DNA of 8,272 nt from Pseudomonadota bacterium (lineage in GTDB: Bacteria > Pseudomonadota > Alphaproteobacteria > Sphingomonadales > Sphingomonadaceae), in NCBI GenBank assembly GCA_023427285.1, contig JAEZBH010000419.1, positions 1-8,272 of the forward strand, read 5' to 3'. Under the pieces are notes generated by a model, which saw only the letters and a list, made by a program, of their open reading frames with translations, was not told where the DNA came from and did no database searches. Below, one piece after another: positions 1 to 6,036 of this stretch (position 1 is its first letter; each line of letters opens with the position of its first letter). Position numbers and translations under genes: made by a program.

Positions 1-37
1 GTCTGCCGGGCGCGGCCCACTCGATTCTGAATCATAC

Positions 38-71
38 GACCACGTTTCCATTACGCACTGGAAACGCGGTC
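38..71. repeat. Long imperfect inverted repeat beyond gpsA
   Basis: The arms GACC-A-CGTTTCCA (38-50) and TGGAAACG-C-GGTC (59-71) can form 12 base pairs interrupted by one A.C mismatch, around an 8-base loop (51-58). The structure could form in RNA from either strand or as a cruciform. It has no T-run directly after it on either strand, so it is not a textbook terminator. It lies 66 bases past the gpsA stop codon on the gpsA transcript, where it could protect the 3' end or help end transcription. A smaller palindrome, GATTC-T-GAATC, lies at 23-33. The function is inferred; the pairing is seen directly. Confidence 0.6.
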
Positions 72-89
72 CGAAAAACGAATGGGGGT

Positions 90-109
90 GTGGGGGACAA
101 GTCCCCCAC
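90..109 (-). terminator. G/C-rich hairpin, candidate terminator for tsaD-gpsA
   Basis: A perfect 9-base-pair inverted repeat (GTGGGGGAC at 90-98, GTCCCCCAC at 101-109) with a two-base centre lies 27 bases beyond the gpsA stop. Read on the minus strand, it is followed after about 11 bases by a run of five T (74-78), a looser arrangement than a classical intrinsic terminator. A seven-T run (130-136 on the complementary strand) directly follows the gpsA stop but precedes the hairpin. I favour 3'-end formation of the gpsA transcript. A transcript entering from the left on the plus strand could also use it. Confidence 0.45.
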
Positions 110-136
110 AAAACAGAAGATCTTAAAAGAAAAAAA

Positions 137-1132
137 TCACTCGGGGCGGAACGGGCGGCGCAACAGCGCGCCGATGACCGTGTCCACGTCGGCGTCGTTG
201 TAGAGCAGCTCGACGACGGCCTTGGTGATGGGCATGTCCACGCCCAGCTTTTGCGCGGTCTCCAGCAGCACGGGGGCGGTGTATGCGCCTTCGGCCACGG
301 TGTTGCGCTCGGCGAGGATCTCGTTCATCCGGCGGCCCTGACCGATGGCGTATCCCAGGCTCATGTTGCGCGACTGGGTGGACGAGCAGGTGAGGATGAG
401 GTCGCCAAGGCCGCACAGCCCGGCCAGGGTTTCGTACTGCGCGCCCTTGGCCTTGCCGAAGCGGATCATCTCGGCAAAGCCGCGGGTGATGAGCGCGGCG
501 CGGGCGTTTTCGCCCAGTTGCTTGCCCTCTGCGATGCCGCAGGCGATGGCGAGCACGTTCTTGACCGCGCCGCCCACTTCCGCGCCGATGAGGTCGGGCG
601 ACCAGTAGGGGCGGAAGGTTGGCAGGCCGATGGCGGCGCAGAACTTGTTGCCGAGCGCTTCATCGGCGCAGGCGATGGTGATGGCGGTGGGCAGACCCTT
701 AGCAACTTCCCCGGCGAAGGTGGGGCCGGAGAGCACGGCGAGCGGATGCTTGCCTGCAACGGCGGCGCACACTTCGGTCATGAGCAGGCCGGTGCCCTGC
801 TCGATGCCCTTGGAGCACAGGATGATGGGCGTGGTGTGGGGCAGGTGGTCCGCAAGTTCGGCCAGCGTCGGGCGCAGGAATTGCGCCGGGGTGACGATGA
901 GCAGCGCATCAACGCCTGCCAACTCGGAAATCTGGTTGGTGGCGCGGATGGCGGGGTCCAGCGGCACGCCTTTCAGGAACAGGCTGTTTTCATGAGCGGT
1001 GTTGATGCTCTCGGCCACGTCCGTCTCGCGCGCCCAGATCGTGACGCGGCGGCCAGCGCGGGCCGCCACCTGCGCCAGCGCCGTACCCCATGCGCCTGCG
1101 CCCACAATGCCGATCGTCTCAATCGCCGTCAT
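137..1132 (-). CDS. gpsA: Glycerol-3-phosphate dehydrogenase [NAD(P)+]
   Basis: This cytoplasmic enzyme reduces dihydroxyacetone phosphate to sn-glycerol 3-phosphate, the backbone for phospholipids. The 331-residue protein has the usual family length. It opens with a Rossmann fold carrying GAGAWG (residues 11-16), followed by the CSKGIE segment (106-111), the SGPTFAGEVA block (135-144), the catalytic lysine K191 in GGAVKNVLAI, ITRGFAEM (215-222) and GLGDLILTCS (241-250). The reading frame is open upstream to 1300, but that part lies inside tsaD and matches nothing. The ATG at 1132 follows AAGAGG by 5 bases and starts directly with the Rossmann strand, so I chose it. It lies 20 bases after the tsaD stop and is probably cotranscribed with it. 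Nothing in the catalytic core looks damaged. Identification is secure. Confidence 0.97.
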   Translation of the reverse strand: MTAIETIGIVGAGAWGTALAQVAARAGRRVTIWARETDVAESINTAHENSLFLKGVPLDPAIRATNQISELAGVDALLIVTPAQFLRPTLAELADHLPHTTPIILCSKGIEQGTGLLMTEVCAAVAGKHPLAVLSGPTFAGEVAKGLPTAITIACADEALGNKFCAAIGLPTFRPYWSPDLIGAEVGGAVKNVLAIACGIAEGKQLGENARAALITRGFAEMIRFGKAKGAQYETLAGLCGLGDLILTCSSTQSRNMSLGYAIGQGRRMNEILAERNTVAEGAYTAPVLLETAQKLGVDMPITKAVVELLYNDADVDTVIGALLRRPFRPE

Positions 1133-1137
1133 CGTAA

Positions 1138-1143
1138 CCTCTT
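1138..1143 (-). promoter_or_regulatory. Ribosome binding site of gpsA
   Basis: AAGAGG on the minus strand, 5 bases before the ATG at 1132. It sits in the 20-base gap after tsaD and decides the start of gpsA against the longer upstream reading frame. Confidence 0.75.
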
Positions 1144-1152
1144 GTATTTGTT

Positions 1153-2208
1153 TTACGCCTTTACGCCCGCACCCGGAGCCTTCGGGGCGGATTGGTCGAG
1201 CGGCCAGCGCGCCCGGGCCGGAACGTCCAGCGAGTCGGTCAGGCCCAGTTGCAGCCGCTCCAGCCCGGCCCACGCGATCATGGCCGCGTTGTCGGTGCAA
1301 AGCCAGTGGGGCGGCGCAATGAAGGGCAACCCCTTCGAGGCGGCAAGGTCGGTCAGCGCCGTGCGGATGGCGGTGTTGGCGGCAACGCCGCCGCCCACCA
1401 CCAGCGCCGTCACCTGCGGCGCCATGGCCAGCGCCTTTTTGGTGCGGTCGATGATGCAGTCAACCACCGCCGCCTGAAAAGAGGCGGCAAGGTCCGCCTT
1501 GTCCTGATCGGTAGGCTCAGCGCCCAGCTTCTCCACCTCGCGCAGCACGGCGGTCTTGAGGCCAGCGAAGGAGAAGTGCGGCTCTGGCGTGCCTTTGAGC
1601 GGACGCGGCAGCGGGAAGCGTTTGGCATCGCCGCTGCGGGCGGCTTTTTCCACGGCGGGGCCGCCGGGGAAGCCCAGTTTCAAAAGCTTGGCCACCTTGT
1701 CGAAGGCTTCGCCCGCCGCGTCGTCAATGGTGGTGCCAAGCCGCCGGAACTGGCCGATGCCGCTCACTTCCAAGAGCTGGCAGTGCCCGCCCGAGACCAG
1801 CAGCAGCATATAGGGGAATTCAACATCAGCCACGAGGCGCGGGGAGAGGGCGTGGCCCTCCAGATGGTTCACCGCCACCAGCGGCTTGCCTGCCGCCAGC
1901 GCCAGCGCCTTGCCGGTAACCAAGCCCACCATCACGCCGCCGATGAGGCCGGGGCCTGCGGTTGCGGCGATGGCGTCGATGTCGTTCAGGGTCAGCCCGG
2001 CGTCATCCAGCGCCTGCTGCACCAGCGGGGCCAGTTTGTCAGCATGGGCGCGGGCGGCGATCTCGGGAACGACGCCGCCGTAGGGGCGGTGTTCCTCTTC
2101 CTGACCCGCCACAAGATTGGCCAGAATCGTCCGGTCGGAGCGGATGATTGCCGCAGCCGTCTCGTCACAGCTCGATTCGAGCCCTAATACTGTCCACTCA
2201 CGCGCCAT
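1153..2208 (-). CDS. tsaD: tRNA N6-adenosine threonylcarbamoyltransferase
   Basis: TsaD transfers the threonylcarbamoyl group from threonylcarbamoyl-AMP to A37 of ANN-reading tRNAs, forming t6A; in bacteria it works with TsaB and TsaE. The 351-residue protein (counting from the ATG at 2208) shows the ASKHA-fold family marks in order: ESSCDETA (11-18), the metal-binding NHLEGH (114-119, His115 and His119), SGGHCQ (139-144), [27 protein letters not shown] segment (161-183), VVGGGVAAN (270-278) and the metal-binding Asp306 in CTDNAAM. A GTG three codons upstream (2217) is in frame and cannot be excluded; neither start has a strong Shine-Dalgarno sequence. It is the first gene of the minus-strand unit with gpsA and is divergent from hemC. 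Full length and intact. The t6A37 modification would also apply to the tRNA-Thr in this window, but that is only a coincidence of position. Confidence 0.97.
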   Translation of the reverse strand: MAREWTVLGLESSCDETAAAIIRSDRTILANLVAGQEEEHRPYGGVVPEIAARAHADKLAPLVQQALDDAGLTLNDIDAIAATAGPGLIGGVMVGLVTGKALALAAGKPLVAVNHLEGHALSPRLVADVEFPYMLLLVSGGHCQLLEVSGIGQFRRLGTTIDDAAGEAFDKVAKLLKLGFPGGPAVEKAARSGDAKRFPLPRPLKGTPEPHFSFAGLKTAVLREVEKLGAEPTDQDKADLAASFQAAVVDCIIDRTKKALAMAPQVTALVVGGGVAANTAIRTALTDLAASKGLPFIAPPHWLCTDNAAMIAWAGLERLQLGLTDSLDVPARARWPLDQSAPKAPGAGVKA

Positions 2209-2263
2209 TTCATTCACTGCCAGAGAGCACTATATACCGGCGCACGCTTATCAGAGGTGTTGA
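2209..2263. promoter_or_regulatory. Divergent promoter region tsaD / hemC
   Basis: These 55 bases must hold the start signals for both units, unless promoters reach into the coding regions. An AT-rich core, CTATATA (2230-2236), stands out in GC-rich sequence. On the minus strand it reads TATAGT (2229-2234), five of six matches to a -10 box, and would start tsaD RNA close to 2222. On the plus strand TATATA (2231-2236) could serve hemC. I see no good -35 box at the right distance for either direction, so exact promoters are unproven. The two promoters may share this core. Confidence 0.4.
2253..2257 (+). promoter_or_regulatory. Ribosome binding site of hemC
   Basis: AGAGG, 6 bases before a GTG codon at 2264. 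It supports this GTG start, after which the conserved HemC N-terminus (KLVIGTRGSPLALAQ) begins within five residues. Confidence 0.75.
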
Positions 2264-3196
2264 GTGACCCCCAAGTCTAAACTCGTCATTGGAACGCGCG
2301 GCAGTCCGCTGGCACTGGCACAGGCCCACATGGTTCAGGCCGGTGTGGCGGCTCATTTGGGCTGGTCGAAGGATCAGGTGGAAGTCGCTGTGTTCAAGAC
2401 CAGCGGCGATCGCATACAGGATAAACCGCTGTCCGAATTCGGCGGAAAAGGTCTGTTCACCAAGGAGTTGGACGAAGCTCTGCTCGATGGCCGCATCGAC
2501 CTTGCCGTTCACTCCATGAAGGATGTGCCAACCCGCCTGCCCACGGGCATGATCCTGGCGGCCATTCTGCCGCGCGAGGATGTGCGCGATCGGCTGATCG
2601 CGCCCAATGCAGCGCGCGTGGAAGATTTGCCGCACGGCGCGCGAATCGGCACGTCGAGTCTCAGGCGCGGCGCGCAGATGAAGCTGCTGCGCCCGGATTT
2701 CGTCATCGTTCCCTTCCGGGGCAATGTGCAGACCCGGCTCGACAAGCTGGCGCGGGGCGAGGCGGATGCCACGCTGCTGGCGGCGGCTGGCCTGCGCCGT
2801 CTGGGCATGGATCATGTGGGATCGCCCATTCCGGCCGAGGTCATGCTGCCTGCGCCCGCGCAGGCAGCCATCGGCGTCACCGTGCGCATGGACGATACGT
2901 TCACGCAGGAAGCGGTCGGCAGCATGAATCATGCGAACACGGCGCTGTGCGTTGCGGCTGAGCGGGCGTTTCTGGCCCGGCTGGACGGGTCCTGCCGCAC
3001 GCCGATTGCCGCGCTGGCAACGCTTCAGGCAGACGGCACGGTGCTGATGAAGGGGCAGATTTTAACCCCTGACGGCTCGCACCATGTCGAGGGTCAGTCG
3101 CAAGGAGCGGAGGAGGATGCCGCCGCCATGGCCACCAGCCTTGCCGAGGCGCTGATTGCCGAGGGCGGTCCGGCCATTCAGATGCTGTTCGGATAA
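2264..3196 (+). CDS. hemC: Hydroxymethylbilane synthase (porphobilinogen deaminase)
   Basis: HemC polymerises four porphobilinogen units into the linear tetrapyrrole hydroxymethylbilane in the cytoplasm, on a covalently held dipyrromethane cofactor. The 310-residue protein has normal length. Visible marks are IGTRGSPLALAQ (9-20), SEFGGKGLFTKELDEAL (57-73), the catalytic aspartate D87 in AVHSMKDVPTRLP, GTSSLRR (129-135), FRGNVQTRLDKL (151-162) and the cofactor-attaching cysteine C244 in LDGSCRTPIAA. The start is GTG with AGAGG 6 bases upstream. One conserved loop is unusual: where the family normally has GQGA, this protein has A199-Q200-A201-A202, and the usual following Glu is T206. hemD begins 3 bases after the stop, so the two are very probably one operon, giving sequential steps of the pathway. 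Confidence 0.97.
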   Translation: MTPKSKLVIGTRGSPLALAQAHMVQAGVAAHLGWSKDQVEVAVFKTSGDRIQDKPLSEFGGKGLFTKELDEALLDGRIDLAVHSMKDVPTRLPTGMILAAILPREDVRDRLIAPNAARVEDLPHGARIGTSSLRRGAQMKLLRPDFVIVPFRGNVQTRLDKLARGEADATLLAAAGLRRLGMDHVGSPIPAEVMLPAPAQAAIGVTVRMDDTFTQEAVGSMNHANTALCVAAERAFLARLDGSCRTPIAALATLQADGTVLMKGQILTPDGSHHVEGQSQGAEEDAAAMATSLAEALIAEGGPAIQMLFG

Positions 3197-3199
3197 GGC

Positions 3200-3979
3200 A
3201 TGGCGCGGGTACTCGTCACCCGCCCGCGTGTCGATGCCGAGCGGCTTGCTGCCCGGCTGGAACAGGCGGGGCATGAGGCCATTGTCTCGCCGCTGCTCGA
3301 TGTGGAGCCGCTGGCGTGGGCGCTGCCGCAAACGCCGTTCGATGCCGTGCTGTTCACCAGCCGCCAGGCCCCTGATGCCGTAAAGGCGCAGGCGGCGGGA
3401 GGAATGGGGGCGGCGGGTGAGCTTGGCTCCGTGCCGGTGTTCCCCATCGGCCCCGGCACCTATGCTGCCTGTGTGGAGGCAGGGTTTGCCGACGTGCAGC
3501 CGCATACGGATGGCGATCTGGACCGGATTCTGGCGTCAGTTATCGCCAGCGGCGCACGATCCGTGCTGTGGCTGAGCGGCGAGCAGATCAGCCGCGATCC
3601 AACGCCGGTCCTGGGTGAGCACGGCATCAACGTTACCCGCCGCGTTGTCTATCGCGCGCAGCTTGCCGAGCGTTTCTCTGATGAGGCCGCTGCGGCGCTG
3701 GCGCAGAACCGGGTGGACTGGGCGCTGCTGCTCTCCCCCCGCACGGCCCGGCGCTTTGGCGAACTGTACGCCGGGCTGGAAGGGGCCGCTCCTTCCACCC
3801 TGACGCTCGGGTGCATCAGCTCCCAGGTGGCAGCGCGCGTTGCGGGCAGGCCGTGGCGCGGAATTGTTGTTGCAAATCAACCCAATGAGGCCAGCCTCTT
3901 GGCGGCCACCATGCTCCTGTGTCAAAACGGGCTTCAAGCAGCCCGGCAGGTATCAAGCGACCCGGAGGGGGAACCATGA
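3200..3979 (+). CDS. hemD: Uroporphyrinogen-III synthase
   Basis: HemD closes hydroxymethylbilane with inversion of ring D, giving uroporphyrinogen III, the branch point for heme, siroheme and cobalamin. The family is poorly conserved in sequence, so identification rests on the N-terminus VLVTRPRVDAERLAARLEQ-type strand-helix (4-22), PLLDVEPL (31-38), FTSRQAPDAV (52-61), GPGTYAACVEAGF (84-96), the second-domain segment WLSGEQISRD (124-133), RRVVYRA (147-153) and LLLSPRTARRF (176-186), on length (259 residues, normal) and on its place directly after hemC. The ATG lies 3 bases after the hemC stop; GGATAAGG, formed by the end of hemC and the gap, may act as its ribosome binding site. Its stop overlaps the next start as ATGA, which suggests translational coupling. 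Confidence 0.93.
   Translation: MARVLVTRPRVDAERLAARLEQAGHEAIVSPLLDVEPLAWALPQTPFDAVLFTSRQAPDAVKAQAAGGMGAAGELGSVPVFPIGPGTYAACVEAGFADVQPHTDGDLDRILASVIASGARSVLWLSGEQISRDPTPVLGEHGINVTRRVVYRAQLAERFSDEAAAALAQNRVDWALLLSPRTARRFGELYAGLEGAAPSTLTLGCISSQVAARVAGRPWRGIVVANQPNEASLLAATMLLCQNGLQAARQVSSDPEGEP
3964..3968 (+). promoter_or_regulatory. Ribosome binding site of the Mic60-like gene
   Basis: GGAGG inside the last codons of hemD, 7 bases before the ATG at 3976. It decides this start over the in-frame ATG at 3919, which has no comparable site and would overlap hemD by about 60 bases. Confidence 0.8.
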
Positions 3980-5112
3980 GCGAGACGACCGACAATTCGA
4001 AATCCTCTTCCACGAGCACCCCTGGCGCCAGCTCCGGGGACGCATGGACGTCTGCCAGAGCTGAGGCGGTTCGCCGTCAGAGCCAGAGCGATCAGCCCCG
4101 TCGCGGCGCAAGCGGCTGGCCGTGGGCCATCACCGGCATTGCTCTTGCCTTTGCGGCGGGCCTGCTCGCCAATCCGTGGTTCGAGGCCAAGGTGCGCTCT
4201 CACCTGCCCGAGCCGCTGCGCAGCTTCGGCACCGCCGGGGGCGCTGGCGTCTCCGGTGCTTCGGGCCAGCAGCTGACGGATCTGGAAACCCGGCTTGCCG
4301 CGCTGGAAGCCCGCCCGTCCGGCTCTGTTGATCTTCAGGCGGTGAACGAGCGGATCGCCCGGCTTGAGGCCGTGCAAGGGGCCGAGGCGACGGCCCTTCA
4401 GCAGGAACAGCAGGCGCTGGCTGCCGATGCCGGCCTGTCGCAGCGTCTGACGGCGCTGGAAGGGCGCGTCAATACGCTCGACCAGTCGGTGGCCAACATG
4501 AACGCGCAGGCGCAGACGCTCCAGAACGCTCATGCCCAGCTCGACAGCCAGCTGACCCGGTTTACGACCGACACCAACGCGCAGCTTCAGGCGCTTGAGG
4601 GTCAGGGCGCGCAGGCCCGCACGCTGCTGCTGCTGGCGGCGGTGCGCCGTGCGCTCGACAGCGGCCAGCCGATGACCGTTCCGGTTGACCAGCTCGCCCG
4701 GATCGTTGGGCCGAACAACCCGGACGTGGTGGCGCTTGAGACCGTAGCCAAGGGCGCGCCCACCATCGCGCAGCTGCGCCAGCGTCTTGCCCAGCAGAAG
4801 CAGGCCCTGCTCGCCCGGCAAACGGCGGCGGAAGGCCCGTGGTACGAGCGCGTGGGCGAGAGCCTGCGCTCGCTGGTGCAGGTGCGCCGGGCAGGCGAGC
4901 CCGCTTCGGCGGTTTCGGGCGATGTGGCCTCGCAGCTGAACACGATGGATCAGCGGCTGGCGCGGGGCGATGTGATGGGCGCGCTGGCGGCCAGCCAGTC
5001 CCTGCCGCAGAACGCCCGCACGGCGCTTCGGCCGCTCTTGGCCGACATGGAGGCGCTGGCCAACGCCCGTCAGGCGTTGTCGCGGCTGGAGACGACTGCG
5101 CTGGCGGGGTGA
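3976..5112 (+). CDS. Mitofilin/Mic60-family inner-membrane coiled-coil protein
   Basis: This 378-residue protein has the layout of alphaproteobacterial Mic60 relatives. A Ser/Thr-rich, hydrophilic N-terminal tail (1-46) is followed by one membrane span (about 47-66, WPWAITGIALAFAAGLLANP). Then comes a Gly-rich linker (84-98), a long Gln/Ala/Leu-rich region with heptad character (about 98-212, predicted coiled coil facing the periplasm), and a helical C-terminal part (about 213-374) that fits the mitofilin domain. Bacterial and mitochondrial Mic60 shape inner-membrane folds and contact outer-membrane proteins; in alphaproteobacteria the gene commonly follows hemD. The ATGA overlap with hemD and the strong GGAGG site suggest coupled translation in the hem operon. 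Family identification rests on architecture and position more than on individual residues. A generic HemX-like or other coiled-coil membrane protein is the alternative. No hemY follows. Confidence 0.8.
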   Translation: MSETTDNSKSSSTSTPGASSGDAWTSARAEAVRRQSQSDQPRRGASGWPWAITGIALAFAAGLLANPWFEAKVRSHLPEPLRSFGTAGGAGVSGASGQQLTDLETRLAALEARPSGSVDLQAVNERIARLEAVQGAEATALQQEQQALAADAGLSQRLTALEGRVNTLDQSVANMNAQAQTLQNAHAQLDSQLTRFTTDTNAQLQALEGQGAQARTLLLLAAVRRALDSGQPMTVPVDQLARIVGPNNPDVVALETVAKGAPTIAQLRQRLAQQKQALLARQTAAEGPWYERVGESLRSLVQVRRAGEPASAVSGDVASQLNTMDQRLARGDVMGALAASQSLPQNARTALRPLLADMEALANARQALSRLETTALAG

Positions 5113-5157
5113 GCCTTCCAATAGCGCAGTATTTGATGCGGATTGCGCATATGCCGC

Positions 5158-5184
5158 TTGTCATCCTCCCTCGGGGTTGATAAG
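5158..5184 (+). promoter_or_regulatory. Weak candidate promoter of tRNA-Thr
   Basis: TTGTCA (5158-5163, five of six matches to a -35 box) is followed by GATAAG or TGATAA (5178-5184) as a possible -10, but the spacing is only 14-15 bases, which is short. The same stretch holds an inverted repeat, CTCCCT (5166-5171) with AGGGAG (5183-5188), with no T-run behind it. The tRNA could instead be processed from the hem operon transcript, since I see no clear terminator between the Mic60-like gene and the tRNA. Confidence 0.3.
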
Positions 5185-5204
5185 GGAGCGCAGTTCCGCA
5201 TCGG

Positions 5205-5280
5205 GCCGATGTAGCTCAGCTGGTAGAGCAGTGCATTCGTAATGCGAAGGTCGGGGGTTCGAGTCCCTTCATCGGCACCA
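5205..5280 (+). tRNA. tRNA-Thr, anticodon CGT
   Basis: A complete 76-base cloverleaf. The acceptor arms GCCGATG (5205-5211) and CATCGGC (5270-5276) pair perfectly. The D stem is GCTC/GAGC (5214-5217, 5226-5229). The anticodon loop TTCGTAA (5236-5242) has anticodon CGT at 5238-5240, reading the threonine codon ACG. The T loop is TTCGAGT (5258-5264), the discriminator base A5277, and the CCA end is encoded (5278-5280). The outer end of the anticodon stem is weak: G5231 faces A5247 and T5232 faces G5246. From memory, related bacterial tRNA-Thr(CGT) genes also have a weak outer pair there, so I do not treat it as damage. Two wobble pairs lie at the base of the T stem. A strong terminator follows 8 bases later. 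Confidence 0.97.
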
Positions 5281-5288
5281 TTGCTTTC

Positions 5289-5318
5289 AAAAAGCCACCC
5301 TTTCAGGGTGGCTTTTTT
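5289..5318 (+). terminator. Intrinsic terminator after tRNA-Thr
   Basis: A perfect stem GCCACCCT (5294-5301) / AGGGTGGC (5305-5312) with a TTC loop, directly followed by six T (5313-5318) and preceded by five A (5289-5293) that can extend the stem and serve the reverse direction. It starts 8 bases after the tRNA CCA end. It separates the hem/tRNA region from the following gene. Confidence 0.93.
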
Positions 5319-5392
5319 GTTTGTGCGGCCTTTGAAAACAGCCCCTCCTTCAGGCGTTACCTTCGCTTGTCCCGTGACGAGCGAGGGTGGGC

Positions 5393-5953
5393 ATGAGCAG
5401 CATCAAGGCAAAGCAGCCGTTTCCCGTGAGCGACGTGCGCCGGTATCTGGAGCCGGGGCCGGTTGTGCTGGTGTCCTCCCACTGGCAGGGCAAGAACAAC
5501 ATCATGACCATGGGCTGGCATACGGTGCTGGAGTTCACGCCCTCGCTGATTGGGTGCATGATCACCAGCGGCAACCACAGCTTCAACATGATCCGCAGCA
5601 GCGGCGAGTGCGTCATCAACCTGCCGACAACAACGCTCACCGACACGGTGGTGGGCATCGGCAACACCTCGGGCGCGGAGGTGGACAAGTTCGCCATGTA
5701 TGGGCTGACGGCAGAGGAGGCGGAGATGGTGGACGCCCCGCTCATAGGGGAATGCCACGCCTGTTTTGAGTGCAAGCTGCATGATGATGCGCTGGTGGAG
5801 CGCTACAATTTCTTCATCTTCGAGGTGGTGAGCGCCCACGTCGCGCCGTCTCCCAAGCACCCTGAAACCCTGCATTATCTGGGCGACGGCCAGTTCATGA
5901 CGGCAGGGCCGGTCATCAGCCGCCGCTCCCTGTTCCGTCCCTACATGCTGTGA
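5393..5953 (+). CDS. Flavin reductase-family (FMN-binding split-barrel) protein
   Basis: A 186-residue soluble protein of the flavin reductase-like / DIM6-NTAB group, whose members bind FMN and reduce flavins or act as oxidoreductases; the substrate here cannot be told from sequence. Marks are the N-terminal PGPVVLVSS strand (21-29), NIMTMGWHTVLEFTPSLIGC (36-55, where the family has a T/S-x-x-W/S flavin-contact segment), the N-H-S-F-N-M-I-R-S-S-GECVINLP block (61-78), which is typical of the fold, and a C-terminal HYLGDGQFMTAGPVISR (161-177). There is no signal peptide. The ATG at 5393 is chosen because GAGGG (5383-5387) lies 5 bases upstream; a GTG at 5387 is in frame but badly placed. A possible -35 (TTGAAA, 5332-5337) has no good -10. 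The gene stands alone after the tRNA terminator, in the same direction as the next gene. Confidence 0.85.
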   Translation: MSSIKAKQPFPVSDVRRYLEPGPVVLVSSHWQGKNNIMTMGWHTVLEFTPSLIGCMITSGNHSFNMIRSSGECVINLPTTTLTDTVVGIGNTSGAEVDKFAMYGLTAEEAEMVDAPLIGECHACFECKLHDDALVERYNFFIFEVVSAHVAPSPKHPETLHYLGDGQFMTAGPVISRRSLFRPYML

Positions 5954-5954
5954 A

Positions 5955-5991
5955 CCGGTCATCGCGCGTTTCCCTTGCGCAATGACGCCGG
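5955..5991. repeat. Imperfect hairpin after the flavin reductase gene
   Basis: The left arm CCGGTCATCGCGC (5955-5967) can pair with the right arm GCGCAATGACGCCGG (5977-5991) as 4, 5 and 3-4 base pairs, broken by one C.A mismatch and a two-base bulge, over a 9-base loop. It starts directly after the stop at 5953. There is no T-run after it, so it may be an RNA-stabilising or weak terminating structure rather than a standard terminator. Confidence 0.45.
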
Positions 5992-6000
5992 AGCGGGCAG

Positions 6001-6034
6001 CTTCCTCCGTAATAATATTGCTTTTGGGAGGAAG
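6001..6034 (+). promoter_or_regulatory. Inverted repeat covering the ribosome binding site
   Basis: CTTCCTCC (6001-6008) is a perfect complement of GGAGGAAG (6027-6034), the Shine-Dalgarno sequence of the amidohydrolase gene, which starts at GTG 6037. The 18-base loop is AT-rich. If the mRNA begins upstream of 6001, the stem would bury the ribosome site. If the AT-rich loop (TAATAT at 6013-6018) is instead a -10 box, RNA would begin near 6025 and the left arm would not be transcribed. I cannot decide between the two readings. Confidence 0.45.
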
Positions 6035-6036
6035 AC

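Noticed and set aside
1..51. Possible start of a minus-strand gene (ATG at 51, open to the left edge)
   Set aside because: The ATG sits within a hairpin arm, has no ribosome site, and the 17 visible residues match no family I recognise. I treat 1-136 as non-coding.
1133..1300. 56-residue N-terminal extension of gpsA
   Set aside because: It overlaps the end of tsaD. The ATG at 1132 has a good ribosome site and begins exactly at the conserved Rossmann fold.
251..1477. 408-codon plus-strand open frame opposite gpsA and tsaD
   Set aside because: It spans the antisense of two well-identified genes and their gap, and its Gly/Ala/Arg/His-rich translation resembles no protein. Long antisense frames are expected in GC-rich DNA.
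3919..3975. 19-residue N-terminal extension of the Mic60-like protein
   Set aside because: It overlaps hemD by about 60 bases and has no ribosome site, while GGAGG is correctly placed before the ATG at 3976.
3934..5121. 395-codon minus-strand open frame opposite the Mic60-like gene
   Set aside because: It is a low-complexity Arg/Leu/Gln-rich translation that mirrors the coiled-coil codons on the other strand. There is no ribosome site or family motif, and the sense gene is well supported.
5205..5330. tRNA-Thr as an integration site for a mobile element
   Set aside because: No integrase gene, no repeat of the tRNA 3' end downstream in the window, and a normal terminator follows immediately.
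5242..5769. 175-codon plus-strand open frame starting in the tRNA
   Set aside because: It runs through the tRNA and its terminator and then out of frame through the flavin reductase gene.
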